NCBI RefSeq assembly: GCF_027924145.1
Contig: NZ_BRVP01000001.1
Location: 186,001-250,000, forward strand
Direction of reading: 5' to 3'
Origin: Neptunitalea chrysea
GTDB taxonomy: Bacteria > Bacteroidota > Bacteroidia > Flavobacteriales > Flavobacteriaceae
DNA length: 64,000 bases
Shown: piece after piece, positions 54,061 to 63,987 of the stretch
Position numbering within the stretch: position 1 is the first letter of the stretch
How the letters are laid out: the number at the start of each line of letters is the position of its first letter
Program-made: the position numbers and the translations under genes
Notes under the pieces: generated by a model
What the model was told of the DNA's origin: nothing
The model's database searches: none
The model's input: the letters and a program-made list of their open reading frames with translations, nothing else

Positions 54061-55404
54061 ATGGAAGGGAAGAAGCGTTTGGTAGTACTTGGAGGTGGGG
54101 AAAGTGGAGTAGGAACTGCCATTTTAGCTAAGCAAAAAGGGTATGAAGTGTTTGTATCGGATAAAGGACCGATAAAACCAAAATATAAAAGAGTTCTTTT
54201 AAATCATGAAATAGATTGGGAAGATGAAACACATACTGAGGAGAAAATTTTAAATGCCTCTGTTGTGATGAAGAGTCCCGGAATACCTGATAAGGTAGTG
54301 TTGGTGCAAAAAATTAGAGCAATGCATATACCGATTGTGTCGGAGATTGAATTTGCTGCACAGTATGCTAATGCAACTATAGTGGGTATTACAGGAAGTA
54401 ATGGAAAAACAACCACAACCATGCTAACCTATCACTTATTAAAAGATGGTGGTTTGCATGTAGGGATGGCGGGCAATATTGGAGATAGTTTTGCTCAAAT
54501 GGTTGCAGAACAGAATTACGAAGATTATGTGTTGGAGATAAGTAGTTTTCAGTTAGACGATATTGAAACGTTTAAGCCGCACATTGCGGTAATAACCAAC
54601 ATTACTCCTGATCATTTAGATAGGTATAACTATCAGTTTGAAAAGTACATTGAAGCCAAATTCAGGATTACTAAAAATCAGACACAGGAAGATTTTTTAA
54701 TCTACGATGCAGATGATGAAGTAATAACAGAATGGCTTGAGAAAAATAAAGTGAAGGCGAAGTTGCTTCCGTTTTCAATAACAAAGAAAGTAGAAGAGGG
54801 AGCATATTTAGAGGATAATACAATAATAACAAATATTGACAATTCAATTTTTACCATGTCGACAGATACATTAAAGTTAGAAGGAAAGCACAACGTTAAG
54901 AATGCTATGGCAGCCTCAACTGTTGCGCAATTGCTGAAGATAAGAAAGCAAACGATTAGAGAGAGTTTTGAGACTTTTCAGGGAGTAGAACACAGATTGG
55001 AGAAGGTGTTGAAGATTCAGAATGTACAGTACATTAATGATTCTAAAGCTACTAATGTAAACTCTACTTTTTACGCATTGGATAGCGTAAGTACTCAGAT
55101 GGTTTGGATTGTTGGTGGTGTAGATAAAGGAAACGATTACACCTCTTTATTACCATTGGTACGCGAGAAAATTAAAGCAATTATTTGTTTAGGAATAGAT
55201 AATAGTAAGATTATAGATGTTTTTGGAGCTGTGACGGATGAATTAGTTGAAGCTGGTTCTATGATCGAAGCTGTACGAGAGGCATACAGAATGGCGGAAC
55301 CTGGAGATACCGTAATGCTGTCACCGGCATGTGCAAGTTTCGATTTATTTGAAAATTACGAAGACAGAGGCAGACAGTTTAAAGAAGCTGTAAGAAAATT
55401 ATAA
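54061..55404 (+). CDS. murD: UDP-N-acetylmuramoyl-L-alanine:D-glutamate ligase
   Basis: MurD adds D-glutamate to UDP-MurNAc-L-Ala. The 447-residue protein has an N-terminal nucleotide-binding GGGESGVGTAILA, the ATP-binding GITGSNGKTTTTML, the central ITPDHLDRY and YINDSKATNVNST in the C-terminal domain. It begins one base after the mraY stop, and ftsW follows after 9. Confidence 0.96.
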   Translation: MEGKKRLVVLGGGESGVGTAILAKQKGYEVFVSDKGPIKPKYKRVLLNHEIDWEDETHTEEKILNASVVMKSPGIPDKVVLVQKIRAMHIPIVSEIEFAAQYANATIVGITGSNGKTTTTMLTYHLLKDGGLHVGMAGNIGDSFAQMVAEQNYEDYVLEISSFQLDDIETFKPHIAVITNITPDHLDRYNYQFEKYIEAKFRITKNQTQEDFLIYDADDEVITEWLEKNKVKAKLLPFSITKKVEEGAYLEDNTIITNIDNSIFTMSTDTLKLEGKHNVKNAMAASTVAQLLKIRKQTIRESFETFQGVEHRLEKVLKIQNVQYINDSKATNVNSTFYALDSVSTQMVWIVGGVDKGNDYTSLLPLVREKIKAIICLGIDNSKIIDVFGAVTDELVEAGSMIEAVREAYRMAEPGDTVMLSPACASFDLFENYEDRGRQFKEAVRKL

Positions 55405-55413
55405 AAGAAAAAT

Positions 55414-56628
55414 ATGTTACAAATTTTTAAAAGTATTAAAGGAGATAAAGCAATATGGGCAGTAGTTACCATGTTAGCATTGTTTTCGTTTTTACCTGTT
55501 TATAGTGCCAGTACTAACTTGGTATATGTAGTAGGTAAAGGGACTACTTTGGGGTATTTAATACGCCATACGATCCTGTTGCTTTTGGGATTTGTAATTA
55601 TGTATGCGGTGCATAAATTACCTTTTAAGTACTTTAAAGGGATTGCTATTTTGTTTGTTCCTTTAGTAATAGTGTTATTAGTAGTAACCATGTTGCAAGG
55701 TACTACCATAGGTGGAGCCAATGCCAGTAGATGGATTCAATTACCATTTGTTGGAATGTCGTTTCAGCCTTCAACACTGGCATCATTGGTACTTATGGTG
55801 TATGTAGCCGGATACTTGGCAAAAATAAAAGACAAGAAAATTACTTTTAAGGATAGTATTTTACCGCTATGGGCTCCGGTTGCTGTGGTTTTAATGCTAA
55901 TACTTCCTGCTAACTTTTCAACAACCGCTATCATATTTTTCATGGTATGTGTGTTGTGTTTTTTAGGAGGTTATCCTATCAAGTATTTATTGTCAATTAT
56001 CGGGGTAGGAATACTATCATTAACGTTTTTCGTATTAGTAGCAAAAGCTTTTCCGGGACTTTTTCCTAATCGTGTAGATACATGGATTAGTCGTGTTGAA
56101 AACTTTGTGAGTGCTGATGAAAATATTAATGATGACTATCAGATATTAAAAGCAAAAACGGCTATAGCGTTAGGGAATGTTACAGGTGTAGGTGCTGGTA
56201 AAAGTGTAATGAAAAACTTTTTGCCACAGTCAACCTCCGATTTCATTTTTGCTATAATTGTAGAAGAGTATGGTTTAGTAGGCGCGGTAGTGTTGCTTTT
56301 GTCGTATTTGTTTCTGTTGTTTAGAATTATCATCGTATCTCAGAAGTGCGATTCGGTATTCGGAAAACTGCTTGTAATGGGGGTAGGGTTGCCTATCATC
56401 TTTCAGGCATTTATAAATATGGCGGTTGCAGTAGAGTTATTTCCTGTAACCGGACAAACCTTACCGCTTATTAGTAGCGGAGGTACTTCTACCTGGATGA
56501 CTTGTATTGCGTTAGGTATTATTTTAAGTGTAAGTGCTAAACGCGACGAATTTAAAGAGGAAGAAGTTTTAAAGGAAAATTTAGAAGAAGAGATAAACCC
56601 ATTAGAAGTTTTAAGTGAGCAATTATAA
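55414..56628 (+). CDS. ftsW: Septal peptidoglycan polymerase FtsW (SEDS family)
   Basis: FtsW is the division-specific glycan polymerase that works with FtsI. The 404-residue protein has about ten membrane segments and SEDS-family motifs: [26 protein letters not shown], the periplasmic region with [38 protein letters not shown] and the C-terminal [15 protein letters not shown]. The C-terminal tail is acidic. It overlaps murG by 14 bases. Confidence 0.95.
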   Translation: MLQIFKSIKGDKAIWAVVTMLALFSFLPVYSASTNLVYVVGKGTTLGYLIRHTILLLLGFVIMYAVHKLPFKYFKGIAILFVPLVIVLLVVTMLQGTTIGGANASRWIQLPFVGMSFQPSTLASLVLMVYVAGYLAKIKDKKITFKDSILPLWAPVAVVLMLILPANFSTTAIIFFMVCVLCFLGGYPIKYLLSIIGVGILSLTFFVLVAKAFPGLFPNRVDTWISRVENFVSADENINDDYQILKAKTAIALGNVTGVGAGKSVMKNFLPQSTSDFIFAIIVEEYGLVGAVVLLLSYLFLLFRIIIVSQKCDSVFGKLLVMGVGLPIIFQAFINMAVAVELFPVTGQTLPLISSGGTSTWMTCIALGIILSVSAKRDEFKEEEVLKENLEEEINPLEVLSEQL

Positions 56629-57706
56629 GTTTATTATATCAGGTGGGGGCACAGGAGGCCATATATATCCGGCAATAGCAATTGCGGATGAATTGAAGCG
56701 CGAGTTTCCGAAGGCGGAGTTCTTGTTTGTAGGAGCACAGGATAAAATGGAAATGGAGAAAGTGCCGCAAGCAGGCTATGCAATTGAAGGACTGTGGATT
56801 GCTGGGCTACAGCGTAAGCTTACTGCTAAGAACTTGATGTTTCCTGTGAAATTGATAAGCAGTCTTTTAAGGGCTAAAAAAATTATAAGAAAATTTAAGC
56901 CAGATGTAGCTATTGGTACTGGAGGCTTTGCTAGCGGACCGTTATTGCAAATGGCAGAATCTGCAGGAGTACCCTGTGTATTACAAGAGCAGAATTCATA
57001 TCCGGGAATTACGAATAAGTTACTAGCCAAAAGAGCAAAAGTAATATGTGTAGCGTATGATGGTTTAGATCGTTTTTTTCCAGCTAGTAAAATTATAAAA
57101 ACTGGGAATCCGGTACGAAAGGATCTGTTAGAGATAGAAGGAAAGAGAAGCGAAGCTATTGAGTTTTTCGATTTGGATGCTACTAAGAAAACACTGTTGG
57201 TGTTGGGAGGTAGCTTGGGCGCCTCAAGAGTTAATAAATTAATTGAAAAAGAACTATCGTTTTTTCAAGAGCAAGATGTACAGGTGCTATGGCAATGCGG
57301 AAAATTGTATGAAGAAACGTATATGAAATACAATTCGGAAAAAGGAATTAAGGTGCTTCCGTTTATTAAAGAAATGAATTTGGCATATACAGCAGCAGAT
57401 GTAATTATTTCTAGGGCAGGAGCAAGTTCAGTAAGCGAATTGTGTATTGTAGGTAAACCGGTAGTGTTTATTCCGTCACCTAATGTGGCAGAAGATCATC
57501 AGACCAAAAATGCCTTGGCAGTTACAAAAAAAGAGGCTGCTGTAATGATTAAAGAAGTGGACTTAGATGCCACTTTTGAAAATGAATTTAAAAAGATAGT
57601 AACCGATGCTCAGTATCAGCATCAGTTAGCTACGAATATAAAAAAATTGGCATTACCAAACGCAACAAAGTCAATTGTGGTAGAAATTAAAAAGTTATTG
57701 AATTGA
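56615..57706 (+). CDS. murG: UDP-GlcNAc:undecaprenyl-PP-MurNAc-pentapeptide GlcNAc transferase
   Basis: MurG makes lipid II from lipid I at the inner face of the membrane. The 363-residue protein has the signature [55 protein letters not shown] and [12 protein letters not shown], with [10 protein letters not shown]. It starts with GTG 56615 inside the end of ftsW and its TGA overlaps the TTG start of murC. Confidence 0.95.
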   Translation: MSNYKFIISGGGTGGHIYPAIAIADELKREFPKAEFLFVGAQDKMEMEKVPQAGYAIEGLWIAGLQRKLTAKNLMFPVKLISSLLRAKKIIRKFKPDVAIGTGGFASGPLLQMAESAGVPCVLQEQNSYPGITNKLLAKRAKVICVAYDGLDRFFPASKIIKTGNPVRKDLLEIEGKRSEAIEFFDLDATKKTLLVLGGSLGASRVNKLIEKELSFFQEQDVQVLWQCGKLYEETYMKYNSEKGIKVLPFIKEMNLAYTAADVIISRAGASSVSELCIVGKPVVFIPSPNVAEDHQTKNALAVTKKEAAVMIKEVDLDATFENEFKKIVTDAQYQHQLATNIKKLALPNATKSIVVEIKKLLN

Positions 57707-59049
57707 ATTTAACAGAGGTACATAGTGTTTATTTCATAGGTATTGGTGGCATAGGAATGTCTAATCTGGCACGTTACTTTCATTTAAACGGGAAGAATGT
57801 GGCAGGGTATGATAAAACGTCTTCCGAAATTACCGAAATGCTTCAAAAGTTAGATATTGCAGTAACTTTTGATGACTCAGAAACTGTAATACCTGAACTG
57901 TATTTAGATGCAGCGAATACCTTTGTGGTATATACGCCGGCAGTACCTGCATCACATAAGCAGCTATGTTATTTTCAGGATAATGGATTTACTGTTAAAA
58001 AACGTGCAACTGTTTTAGGCGATGTTACTAAAAATACTTTTTGTTTAGCCGTTGCGGGTACGCACGGAAAAACCACAACCACTGCTATTCTGGGGCATTT
58101 GCTTAAGGAAAGTGGGGTAGCTATGACAGCCTTTTTGGGTGGTATTTCAGAAAATTATAATACAAACTTTATTTGCACCGGTACTGAGATTTCAGTGGTG
58201 GAAGCAGATGAATATGATAGATCATTTTTACAATTGTTTCCTAATGTGGCTTGTATTACTTCTATGGAGGCAGACCATTTAGATATTTACGGAAATGAAG
58301 ATGGTATTATAACTTCTTTCAATGATTTTGCAAAGAAGTTAAAACCTAAGGGTAAAATGTTTGTTAGATACGGCTTACCGTTAGATGGAGTTACCTATGG
58401 TTTTGAGCCTGAAGCAGATTATAGAATTGAAAATATTTTAATAGAAAACGGATCCTACTTTTTTGATTTGGTAACCCCCACTCAAGTTTTGAAGAGGGTT
58501 GAGTTTAACAAACCTGGGAAACATAATTTGTTAAACGCTTTAGTAGCATTTGCGATGGCGATTCAAACAGGCTCCCCAACCGATCGCCTCGTAAGTGCCT
58601 TAGCATCTTTTAAAGGGGTTAGAAGAAGATTTTCGTACCATATTCAGACCGAGGATGTTGTTTTTATTGATGATTATGCACATCATCCTACAGAGATAAA
58701 TGCCTTTCATCAAGCGGTTAGAGAGATGTATCCGGGGAAAAAGGTAACGGCTATTTTTCAGCCACACCTCTATAGTAGAACTCGTGATTTTGCTGAAGGC
58801 TTTGCCACTGCTTTGTCACAGTTTGATACCGTGGTGTTATTAGATATTTATCCGGCCAGAGAGTTGCCTATTAAAGGGGTTACTTCTGAGTGGTTATTAG
58901 AACAGATAAATTGCCCAGATAAAATGGTATTAGCCAAGGATGAAATAATACCGTTTTTACAGAAAGAAAAGCCTGAGCTAGTGGCTACTATCGGGGCTGG
59001 AGATATAGGAAATGAAGTAGTAAAAATTAAAAGAGCACTGTTAGCATGA
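57703..59049 (+). CDS. murC: UDP-N-acetylmuramate:L-alanine ligase
   Basis: MurC adds L-alanine to UDP-MurNAc, the first step of the peptide stem. The 448-residue protein has [18 protein letters not shown], the ATP-binding [38 protein letters not shown] and a typical C terminus. The start is TTG 57703, overlapping the murG stop (TTGA); the family N terminus begins within ten residues, so no other start fits. It overlaps ftsQ by 4 bases. Confidence 0.95.
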   Translation: MNLTEVHSVYFIGIGGIGMSNLARYFHLNGKNVAGYDKTSSEITEMLQKLDIAVTFDDSETVIPELYLDAANTFVVYTPAVPASHKQLCYFQDNGFTVKKRATVLGDVTKNTFCLAVAGTHGKTTTTAILGHLLKESGVAMTAFLGGISENYNTNFICTGTEISVVEADEYDRSFLQLFPNVACITSMEADHLDIYGNEDGIITSFNDFAKKLKPKGKMFVRYGLPLDGVTYGFEPEADYRIENILIENGSYFFDLVTPTQVLKRVEFNKPGKHNLLNALVAFAMAIQTGSPTDRLVSALASFKGVRRRFSYHIQTEDVVFIDDYAHHPTEINAFHQAVREMYPGKKVTAIFQPHLYSRTRDFAEGFATALSQFDTVVLLDIYPARELPIKGVTSEWLLEQINCPDKMVLAKDEIIPFLQKEKPELVATIGAGDIGNEVVKIKRALLA

Positions 59050-59762
59050 AACGATTAATACCCTACATACAGATGATAGCTGCTATAGCTATTTTTTCGT
59101 TGTTGTTTGCGTTTACATCTAACAGAAATAACAGTAGAAAAATAAAGGCTTCGGTAATTGTATTTGAAGGAGATTCGTCTCTTTTTATTACTAAGGAAGA
59201 AGTTAATAAATTGTTGATACAAAATCAGACAAGTGTTACGGATGTAACAAAAGATGCGTTAGATTTGAATAATATGGAATCTTTGTTGTTGCGAAACAAA
59301 ATGATTAAGGACGCTGAAGTGTATATGACTATAGATGGGGAACTTAAGGTGAATGTTACGCAACGCAAGCCATTGGCAAGAGTTGTAGGGACTCGTTCTT
59401 TTTATATTGATGATGAGGGTGAAGAGATGCCTCTTTCAGGAAATTATACTGCCAGAGTGCCATTAATTAATGGACAAGTTACCAATGAGAATAAACAAGA
59501 AATTTTTAAGGTGTTGAAAAAAATAACATCTGATAATTTTTTGAAGGTAAGTGTAATTGGAATTTCAGTACAAAAGAACGATTTCACTCTTAGAATGAGA
59601 GCAAACAATTTTAAGGTGAAATTAGGGTCTGCAGATGGGTTAGATCTTAAGTTTAAAAAGTTAAAAGCATTTTATCAAAAAGCAGTAAAAGATAAAAGCC
59701 TTGATACCTATAGCTGGGTGAATTTAAAATTTAGTAATCAGGTTGTGTGCACTAAAAAGTAG
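59046..59762 (+). CDS. ftsQ: Cell division protein FtsQ
   Basis: FtsQ connects the cytoplasmic and periplasmic parts of the divisome. The 238-residue protein has one N-terminal membrane segment (about 8-25; IQMIAAIAIFSLLFAF), a POTRA-like domain (about 35-110; ASVIVFEGDSSLFITKEEVNKLL) and the FtsQ domain with YIDDEGEEMPLSG and VPLINGQV. The order between murC and ftsA supports the call. ftsA follows after 3 bases. Confidence 0.88.
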   Translation: MKRLIPYIQMIAAIAIFSLLFAFTSNRNNSRKIKASVIVFEGDSSLFITKEEVNKLLIQNQTSVTDVTKDALDLNNMESLLLRNKMIKDAEVYMTIDGELKVNVTQRKPLARVVGTRSFYIDDEGEEMPLSGNYTARVPLINGQVTNENKQEIFKVLKKITSDNFLKVSVIGISVQKNDFTLRMRANNFKVKLGSADGLDLKFKKLKAFYQKAVKDKSLDTYSWVNLKFSNQVVCTKK

Positions 59763-59765
59763 TTT

Positions 59766-61130
59766 ATGAATCAGAATAGATATGCAGTAGGATTAGATAT
59801 TGGAACCACCAAGATTGTTGCAATGGTGGGGAAAGAAAATGAATTTGGAAAAATTGAGATTATTGGTGTAGGAAAGTCTAAGAGTTTAGGCGTTCATAGA
59901 GGGGTGGTTAATAACATTACTCAAACCATACAATCTATTCAAAAAGCTGTTCAGGATGCAGAGAATGTGTCAGGAGCTACCATTGAAGAAGTAGTAGTTG
60001 GTATTGCAGGGCAGCATATAAGAAGTTTACAGCACAGCGATTATATTACAAGGCCTAGTTTTGATGAAGTGATTAACCATAACGATGTTGAAGATCTTTG
60101 CAGTCAGGTTTATAAACTGGTAATGTTACCAGGAGAAGAAATTATTCATGTATTACCGCAAGAATATAAAGTAGACGGACAAGCAGAAATTAAAGAGCCT
60201 ATAGGAATGTATGGCGGACGCTTGGAAGCTAATTTTCATGTAGTAGTAGGTCAGGTTTCTTCTATTAGAAATATTGGAAGATGTATTAAAAGTGCCGGAC
60301 TAGAGCTTGGGGGTATTAATCTTGAGCCGTTAGCATCTGCCAATGCAGTGTTAAGTCAGGAAGAGAAAGAAGCCGGGGTAGCTCTTATAGACATAGGAGG
60401 CGGTACCACTGATTTAGCCATTTTTAAAGATGGTATTATTAGACACACGGCTGTAATCCCTTTTGGAGGTAACGTAATTACAGAAGATATAAAAGAAGGT
60501 TGCTCTATTATAGAAAAGCAAGCTGAATTGTTGAAAGTGAAATTTGGATCGGCTTGGCCAGGAGAAAACAAGGATAATGAGATAGTTTCCATTCCTGGGT
60601 TAAGAGGTAGAGAACCAAAAGAAATAACCCTTAAAAATCTTTCTAAAATAATACATGCCCGTGTGGTAGAAATTATTGAGCAGGTTTTTATGGAAATTAA
60701 GAATTACGGACACGAAGAACAAAAACATAAACTAATTGCCGGAATTGTATTAACCGGGGGAGGAAGCCAGTTAAAGCATTTGAAGCAATTAGTAGAATAT
60801 ATTACTGGGATGGATACCCGAATTGGGTACCCTAACGAGCATTTAGCGGGCGATTCTGATGCCAATATTGCGAGTCCTGTATATGCAACCGCAGTAGGAT
60901 TGGTAATGAAAGCACTAGAGAACCAAAGAATGCGTCCTGAACCTGAGGAAGTAATAGAAGAAGAACCAATTGAAGAACAGAACGTAGCACCAACTATTAA
61001 CCAGGAAGAAAACCCAATAGAAGAACCGGAAGCAACACCTGAAAAAGCTCCGGAACCAAAAGTGAACAAAAAATCATTTTTAGATAGGTTTACCGATAGG
61101 TTAAAGGAATTTTTAGATAACGCAGAATAA
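59766..61130 (+). CDS. ftsA: Cell division protein FtsA
   Basis: FtsA is an actin-like ATPase that tethers FtsZ to the membrane. The 454-residue protein has phosphate 1 (VGLDIGTTKIVAMVG), the 1C domain (VVGIAGQHIRSL), phosphate 2 (VALIDIGGGTTDLAIF) and the adenosine motif (GIVLTGGGSQLKHL). The C-terminal part has an acidic, Glu/Pro-rich linker (about 385-430), then an amphipathic helix (SFLDRFTDRLKEFLDN) that should bind the membrane. ftsZ follows after 20 bases. Confidence 0.95.
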   Translation: MNQNRYAVGLDIGTTKIVAMVGKENEFGKIEIIGVGKSKSLGVHRGVVNNITQTIQSIQKAVQDAENVSGATIEEVVVGIAGQHIRSLQHSDYITRPSFDEVINHNDVEDLCSQVYKLVMLPGEEIIHVLPQEYKVDGQAEIKEPIGMYGGRLEANFHVVVGQVSSIRNIGRCIKSAGLELGGINLEPLASANAVLSQEEKEAGVALIDIGGGTTDLAIFKDGIIRHTAVIPFGGNVITEDIKEGCSIIEKQAELLKVKFGSAWPGENKDNEIVSIPGLRGREPKEITLKNLSKIIHARVVEIIEQVFMEIKNYGHEEQKHKLIAGIVLTGGGSQLKHLKQLVEYITGMDTRIGYPNEHLAGDSDANIASPVYATAVGLVMKALENQRMRPEPEEVIEEEPIEEQNVAPTINQEENPIEEPEATPEKAPEPKVNKKSFLDRFTDRLKEFLDNAE

Positions 61131-61150
61131 AAAACCAGAAAAAGAAAAGT

Positions 61151-63250
61151 ATGACTAGTAACACAGAATTTGGAAACATTTCGTTTGATTTGCCTAAAAA
61201 CCAAAGCAATGTTATTAAAGTAATTGGTGTAGGTGGTGGAGGTAGTAATGCCATCAATCACATGTTTCAACAGGGTATTAACGGAGTAGATTTTGTTATC
61301 TGTAATACCGATTCACAGGCATTGCAAAATAGTTCGGTTCCTAACAAGATTCAGTTAGGGGTATCATTAACAGAAGGACTAGGAGCAGGTGCCAATCCTG
61401 AAGTAGGTGAACAAGCAGCTATAGAGAGTTTAGAAGATATTAAACGCATGTTGGAAACAACCACCAAAATGGTATTTATTACTGCCGGAATGGGTGGAGG
61501 TACCGGTACTGGTGCGGCTCCGGTGATTGCTAAGTTGGCAAAAGATCTGGATATTCTAACGGTTGGTATTGTTACCATGCCTTTTCAGTTTGAAGGTAAA
61601 ATGCGTAATGAACAAGCACATAAAGGAATTGAGAACCTACGTAGACATGTAGATTCTTTAATTGTTATTAATAATAATAAGTTACGTGAAGTATACGGTA
61701 ACCTTGGTTTTAAAGCTGGTTTTTCCAAGGCCGATGAAGTATTGGCAACTGCCTCTCGTGGTATTGCAGAAGTAATAACACATCACTATACACAGAATAT
61801 TGACTTACGCGATGCTAAAACGGTATTATCTAATAGTGGTACTGCTATTATGGGTTCTGCAACAGCAGCGGGTACGCAACGTGCAAACGAGGCAATTTCT
61901 GCGGCGTTAGATTCTCCGTTATTAAATGATAACAAAATTCAGGGAGCTAAAAATGTATTGTTGTTAATTGTATCGGGTACTGAAGAAATTACCTTAGATG
62001 AGATTGGAGAAATTAACGATCATATTCAGAATGAGGCCGGATTTAGTGCGAACATTATTATGGGGGTTGGTGAAGATGAAAATCTAGGAGATGCTATTGC
62101 AGTTACTGTAATTGCTACCGGATTTAATCAGGATCAGCAACATGAGATTGTAAATGTAGAAGCTAAAAAAATTATACATACGTTAGAAGATGAGCAAAAG
62201 GCTACACAAAATCTTACGCCAAAATCTACCGGATCAAATTTTAACCATGTAGTTGCAAAAAGTTCCTCTGCAACTACACATGTTGCTTCAGAAAAAATTG
62301 AAGTTGAGCAACACCAGGTAATTAAACATACACTGGAAGAAGAGGTAATTCAGGAAACTGTAGTAACCGAAACACCAAAGGCTCCGGAAGTAAAGGTACC
62401 TGAAATGGGCATAGAGGAAGCGCCTGTTGTAGAAGATACTCTAGAGGATAAAGAAGAAGTAAGCAATGGTTTTATACCAACCTCTGAAGCAATTAGAAAT
62501 ATTGAAGTAGAAGCTGAACCTGTTCAAGAACCGGTTTCGGTAACTCCGCTTTATGAAGAAATCAATGAAGACGATTTTGTAATAGTAGATACCAATGAAA
62601 CTATTAGAGCGTTTGAAGTTGACGATTTTGAAGCAGTAACCTTCGAAAAGAAAGAAGAGCAATTTAGCCTAAGTTTTGATATGCCTATTCGAAATGAAGA
62701 GAAGCATGAAGACGAAGAGGAGCAAGTTGTTACGTTTGATCTTACAGAGGAAACAGAAAGTATAGTGGTAAACGATGCAATTGAGATTACTCCTGCAGAC
62801 GTAGATAACGGTGAGGTGAAGCGTTACAGTCTTGAGGATTATATGGAGATGGAGTCGGCATTGGAAAATGCGCGTCCGCAAGAGCCTGTTAAAAAACAAC
62901 CAGAAGTAGATCGTTCGGTTTCTTTTGAGAAAAAGATGGTTGTAGAAGAGCCTGTAGAAGTTCCTTCAACAACAGAGTCGGTAGATCCGTTCAACAATCC
63001 AATTAAAGATTTGTTACAAAGCAGAGCCGATGAACGTAGAAAGAAGTTGAAAGACTTTAATTATAAGTTCAACAATAACGTTAAGAAAATTGATGATATA
63101 GAAAAAGAGCCTGCATATAAGCGTATGGGGATTGATTTAAATCCGCAACCAACAATTAATAATTCATCTCGTCTTTCATTAAATAAAGACAGTAACGATG
63201 AGTTACAGTTGCGTAGAAACAACTCTTTTTTACATGATAATGTAGATTAA
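61151..63250 (+). CDS. ftsZ: Cell division protein FtsZ, with a long C-terminal extension
   Basis: FtsZ is the tubulin-like GTPase that forms the division ring. The GTPase domain (about 1-330) has GVGGGGSNAINHM, the tubulin signature GMGGGTGTGAAPVIAK, NNNKLREVYG and VGIVTMPFQFEG. The protein is 699 residues, well above the 380-400 of E. coli and Bacillus: about 330 residues of acidic, Glu/Val-rich linker follow the core, with a basic segment near the end (SRADERRKKLKDFNYKF) and a terminal RLSLNK...RRNNSFLHDNVD. Long FtsZ tails are usual in Bacteroidetes. It is the last gene of the dcw run, before a terminator. Confidence 0.96.
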   Translation: MTSNTEFGNISFDLPKNQSNVIKVIGVGGGGSNAINHMFQQGINGVDFVICNTDSQALQNSSVPNKIQLGVSLTEGLGAGANPEVGEQAAIESLEDIKRMLETTTKMVFITAGMGGGTGTGAAPVIAKLAKDLDILTVGIVTMPFQFEGKMRNEQAHKGIENLRRHVDSLIVINNNKLREVYGNLGFKAGFSKADEVLATASRGIAEVITHHYTQNIDLRDAKTVLSNSGTAIMGSATAAGTQRANEAISAALDSPLLNDNKIQGAKNVLLLIVSGTEEITLDEIGEINDHIQNEAGFSANIIMGVGEDENLGDAIAVTVIATGFNQDQQHEIVNVEAKKIIHTLEDEQKATQNLTPKSTGSNFNHVVAKSSSATTHVASEKIEVEQHQVIKHTLEEEVIQETVVTETPKAPEVKVPEMGIEEAPVVEDTLEDKEEVSNGFIPTSEAIRNIEVEAEPVQEPVSVTPLYEEINEDDFVIVDTNETIRAFEVDDFEAVTFEKKEEQFSLSFDMPIRNEEKHEDEEEQVVTFDLTEETESIVVNDAIEITPADVDNGEVKRYSLEDYMEMESALENARPQEPVKKQPEVDRSVSFEKKMVVEEPVEVPSTTESVDPFNNPIKDLLQSRADERRKKLKDFNYKFNNNVKKIDDIEKEPAYKRMGIDLNPQPTINNSSRLSLNKDSNDELQLRRNNSFLHDNVD

Positions 63251-63277
63251 TAAGTACCTGTATTATATATTACTAAG

Positions 63278-63300
63278 GCCCGGATGTTTTCCGGGCTTTT
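63278..63300 (+). terminator. Terminator of the dcw operon
   Basis: GCCCGGA (63278-63284) and TCCGGGC (63290-63296) form a 7-base-pair stem with a short T run. Confidence 0.8.
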
Positions 63301-63420
63301 ATATTAAACAGGTTTTTATTTCTATCTATAGCTGCAGACTTCATTTTAAGATTTTTATAGATAGACCGATCCTAGCTCATTATATGATTTATCTATTAAG
63401 TTAAGTACAAATTAAAATAG

Positions 63421-63428
63421 TATCTTTG
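63421..63428 (+). promoter_or_regulatory. Candidate -7 box of the YqeY-family gene (TATCTTTG)
   Basis: The octamer matches TAnnTTTG, 24 bases before ATG 63453, and covers the TTG that would be an alternative start. No TTG element lies at the right distance. Confidence 0.5.
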
Positions 63429-63452
63429 CTGCCTAATAAAAAAATAAGTACT

Positions 63453-63902
63453 ATGAGTTTACAAGCCGATATAATGACTGCCATGAAAGAAGCTATGAAA
63501 GCTAAAAACACCGTGGCTTTAGAGGCGTTAAGAGCTGTAAAATCTGCCATTTTACTAGCTCAAACAGAAACAGGTTCTAAAGAAGAACTATCGCAAGATG
63601 AAGAGATAAAACTACTTCAGAAGTTAGTAAAACAACGTAAGGATAGTGCAGCTATTTATACCGAGCAAGGAAGAGAAGACCTTGCAGAACCTGAAATTGC
63701 ACAGGCAGCTGTTATAGAGCAGTTTTTACCAGAGCAATTATCGGAAGAAGAAGTAGAAAAAGTAATAAAAGATATTATAGCTAAAACCGGCGCTGAAAGC
63801 ATGAAAGACATGGGGAAAGTAATGGGAATGGCTTCTAAAGAATTAGCAGGTAAAGCAGATGGTAAAACCATCTCTACCATTGTTAAAAAGGCATTAGCAT
63901 AA
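63453..63902 (+). CDS. GatB/YqeY domain-containing protein
   Basis: The 149-residue protein is a stand-alone GatB/YqeY domain: LQADIMTAMKEAMKAKNTVALEALRAVKSAILLAQTE, LQKLVKQRKDSAAIYTEQGREDLAEPE and FLPEQLSEEEVEKVIKDII. The domain is the tRNA-binding tail of the GatB amidotransferase; stand-alone members (YqeY) are widespread with an uncertain role linked to tRNA. ATG 63453 is chosen because a promoter box overlaps the upstream TTG. The tRNA-Arg gene follows 11 bases later. Confidence 0.9.
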   Translation: MSLQADIMTAMKEAMKAKNTVALEALRAVKSAILLAQTETGSKEELSQDEEIKLLQKLVKQRKDSAAIYTEQGREDLAEPEIAQAAVIEQFLPEQLSEEEVEKVIKDIIAKTGAESMKDMGKVMGMASKELAGKADGKTISTIVKKALA

Positions 63903-63913
63903 GCTAACGCTAA

Positions 63914-63987
63914 GGCTGCGTAGTTCAACTGGATAGAATATCAGATTTCGGCTCTGAGGGTTGGGGGTTCGAATCCCTCCGCGGTCA
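63914..63987 (+). tRNA. tRNA-Arg (anticodon TCG)
   Basis: The 74-base sequence folds as a cloverleaf: acceptor GGCTGCG / CGCGGTC (two G-T pairs), D-arm GTTC...GAAT, anticodon stem TCAGA / TCTGA with loop TTTCGGC (anticodon TCG, reading CGA/CGN arginine codons), and T-arm GGGGG-TTCGAAT-CCCTC. The discriminator is A. The CCA end is not encoded. Confidence 0.92.

Noticed and set aside
60704-61270. Minus-strand frame of 188 codons across ftsA and ftsZ
   Set aside because: It is opposite both genes; its composition is that of the reverse of acidic linker codons.
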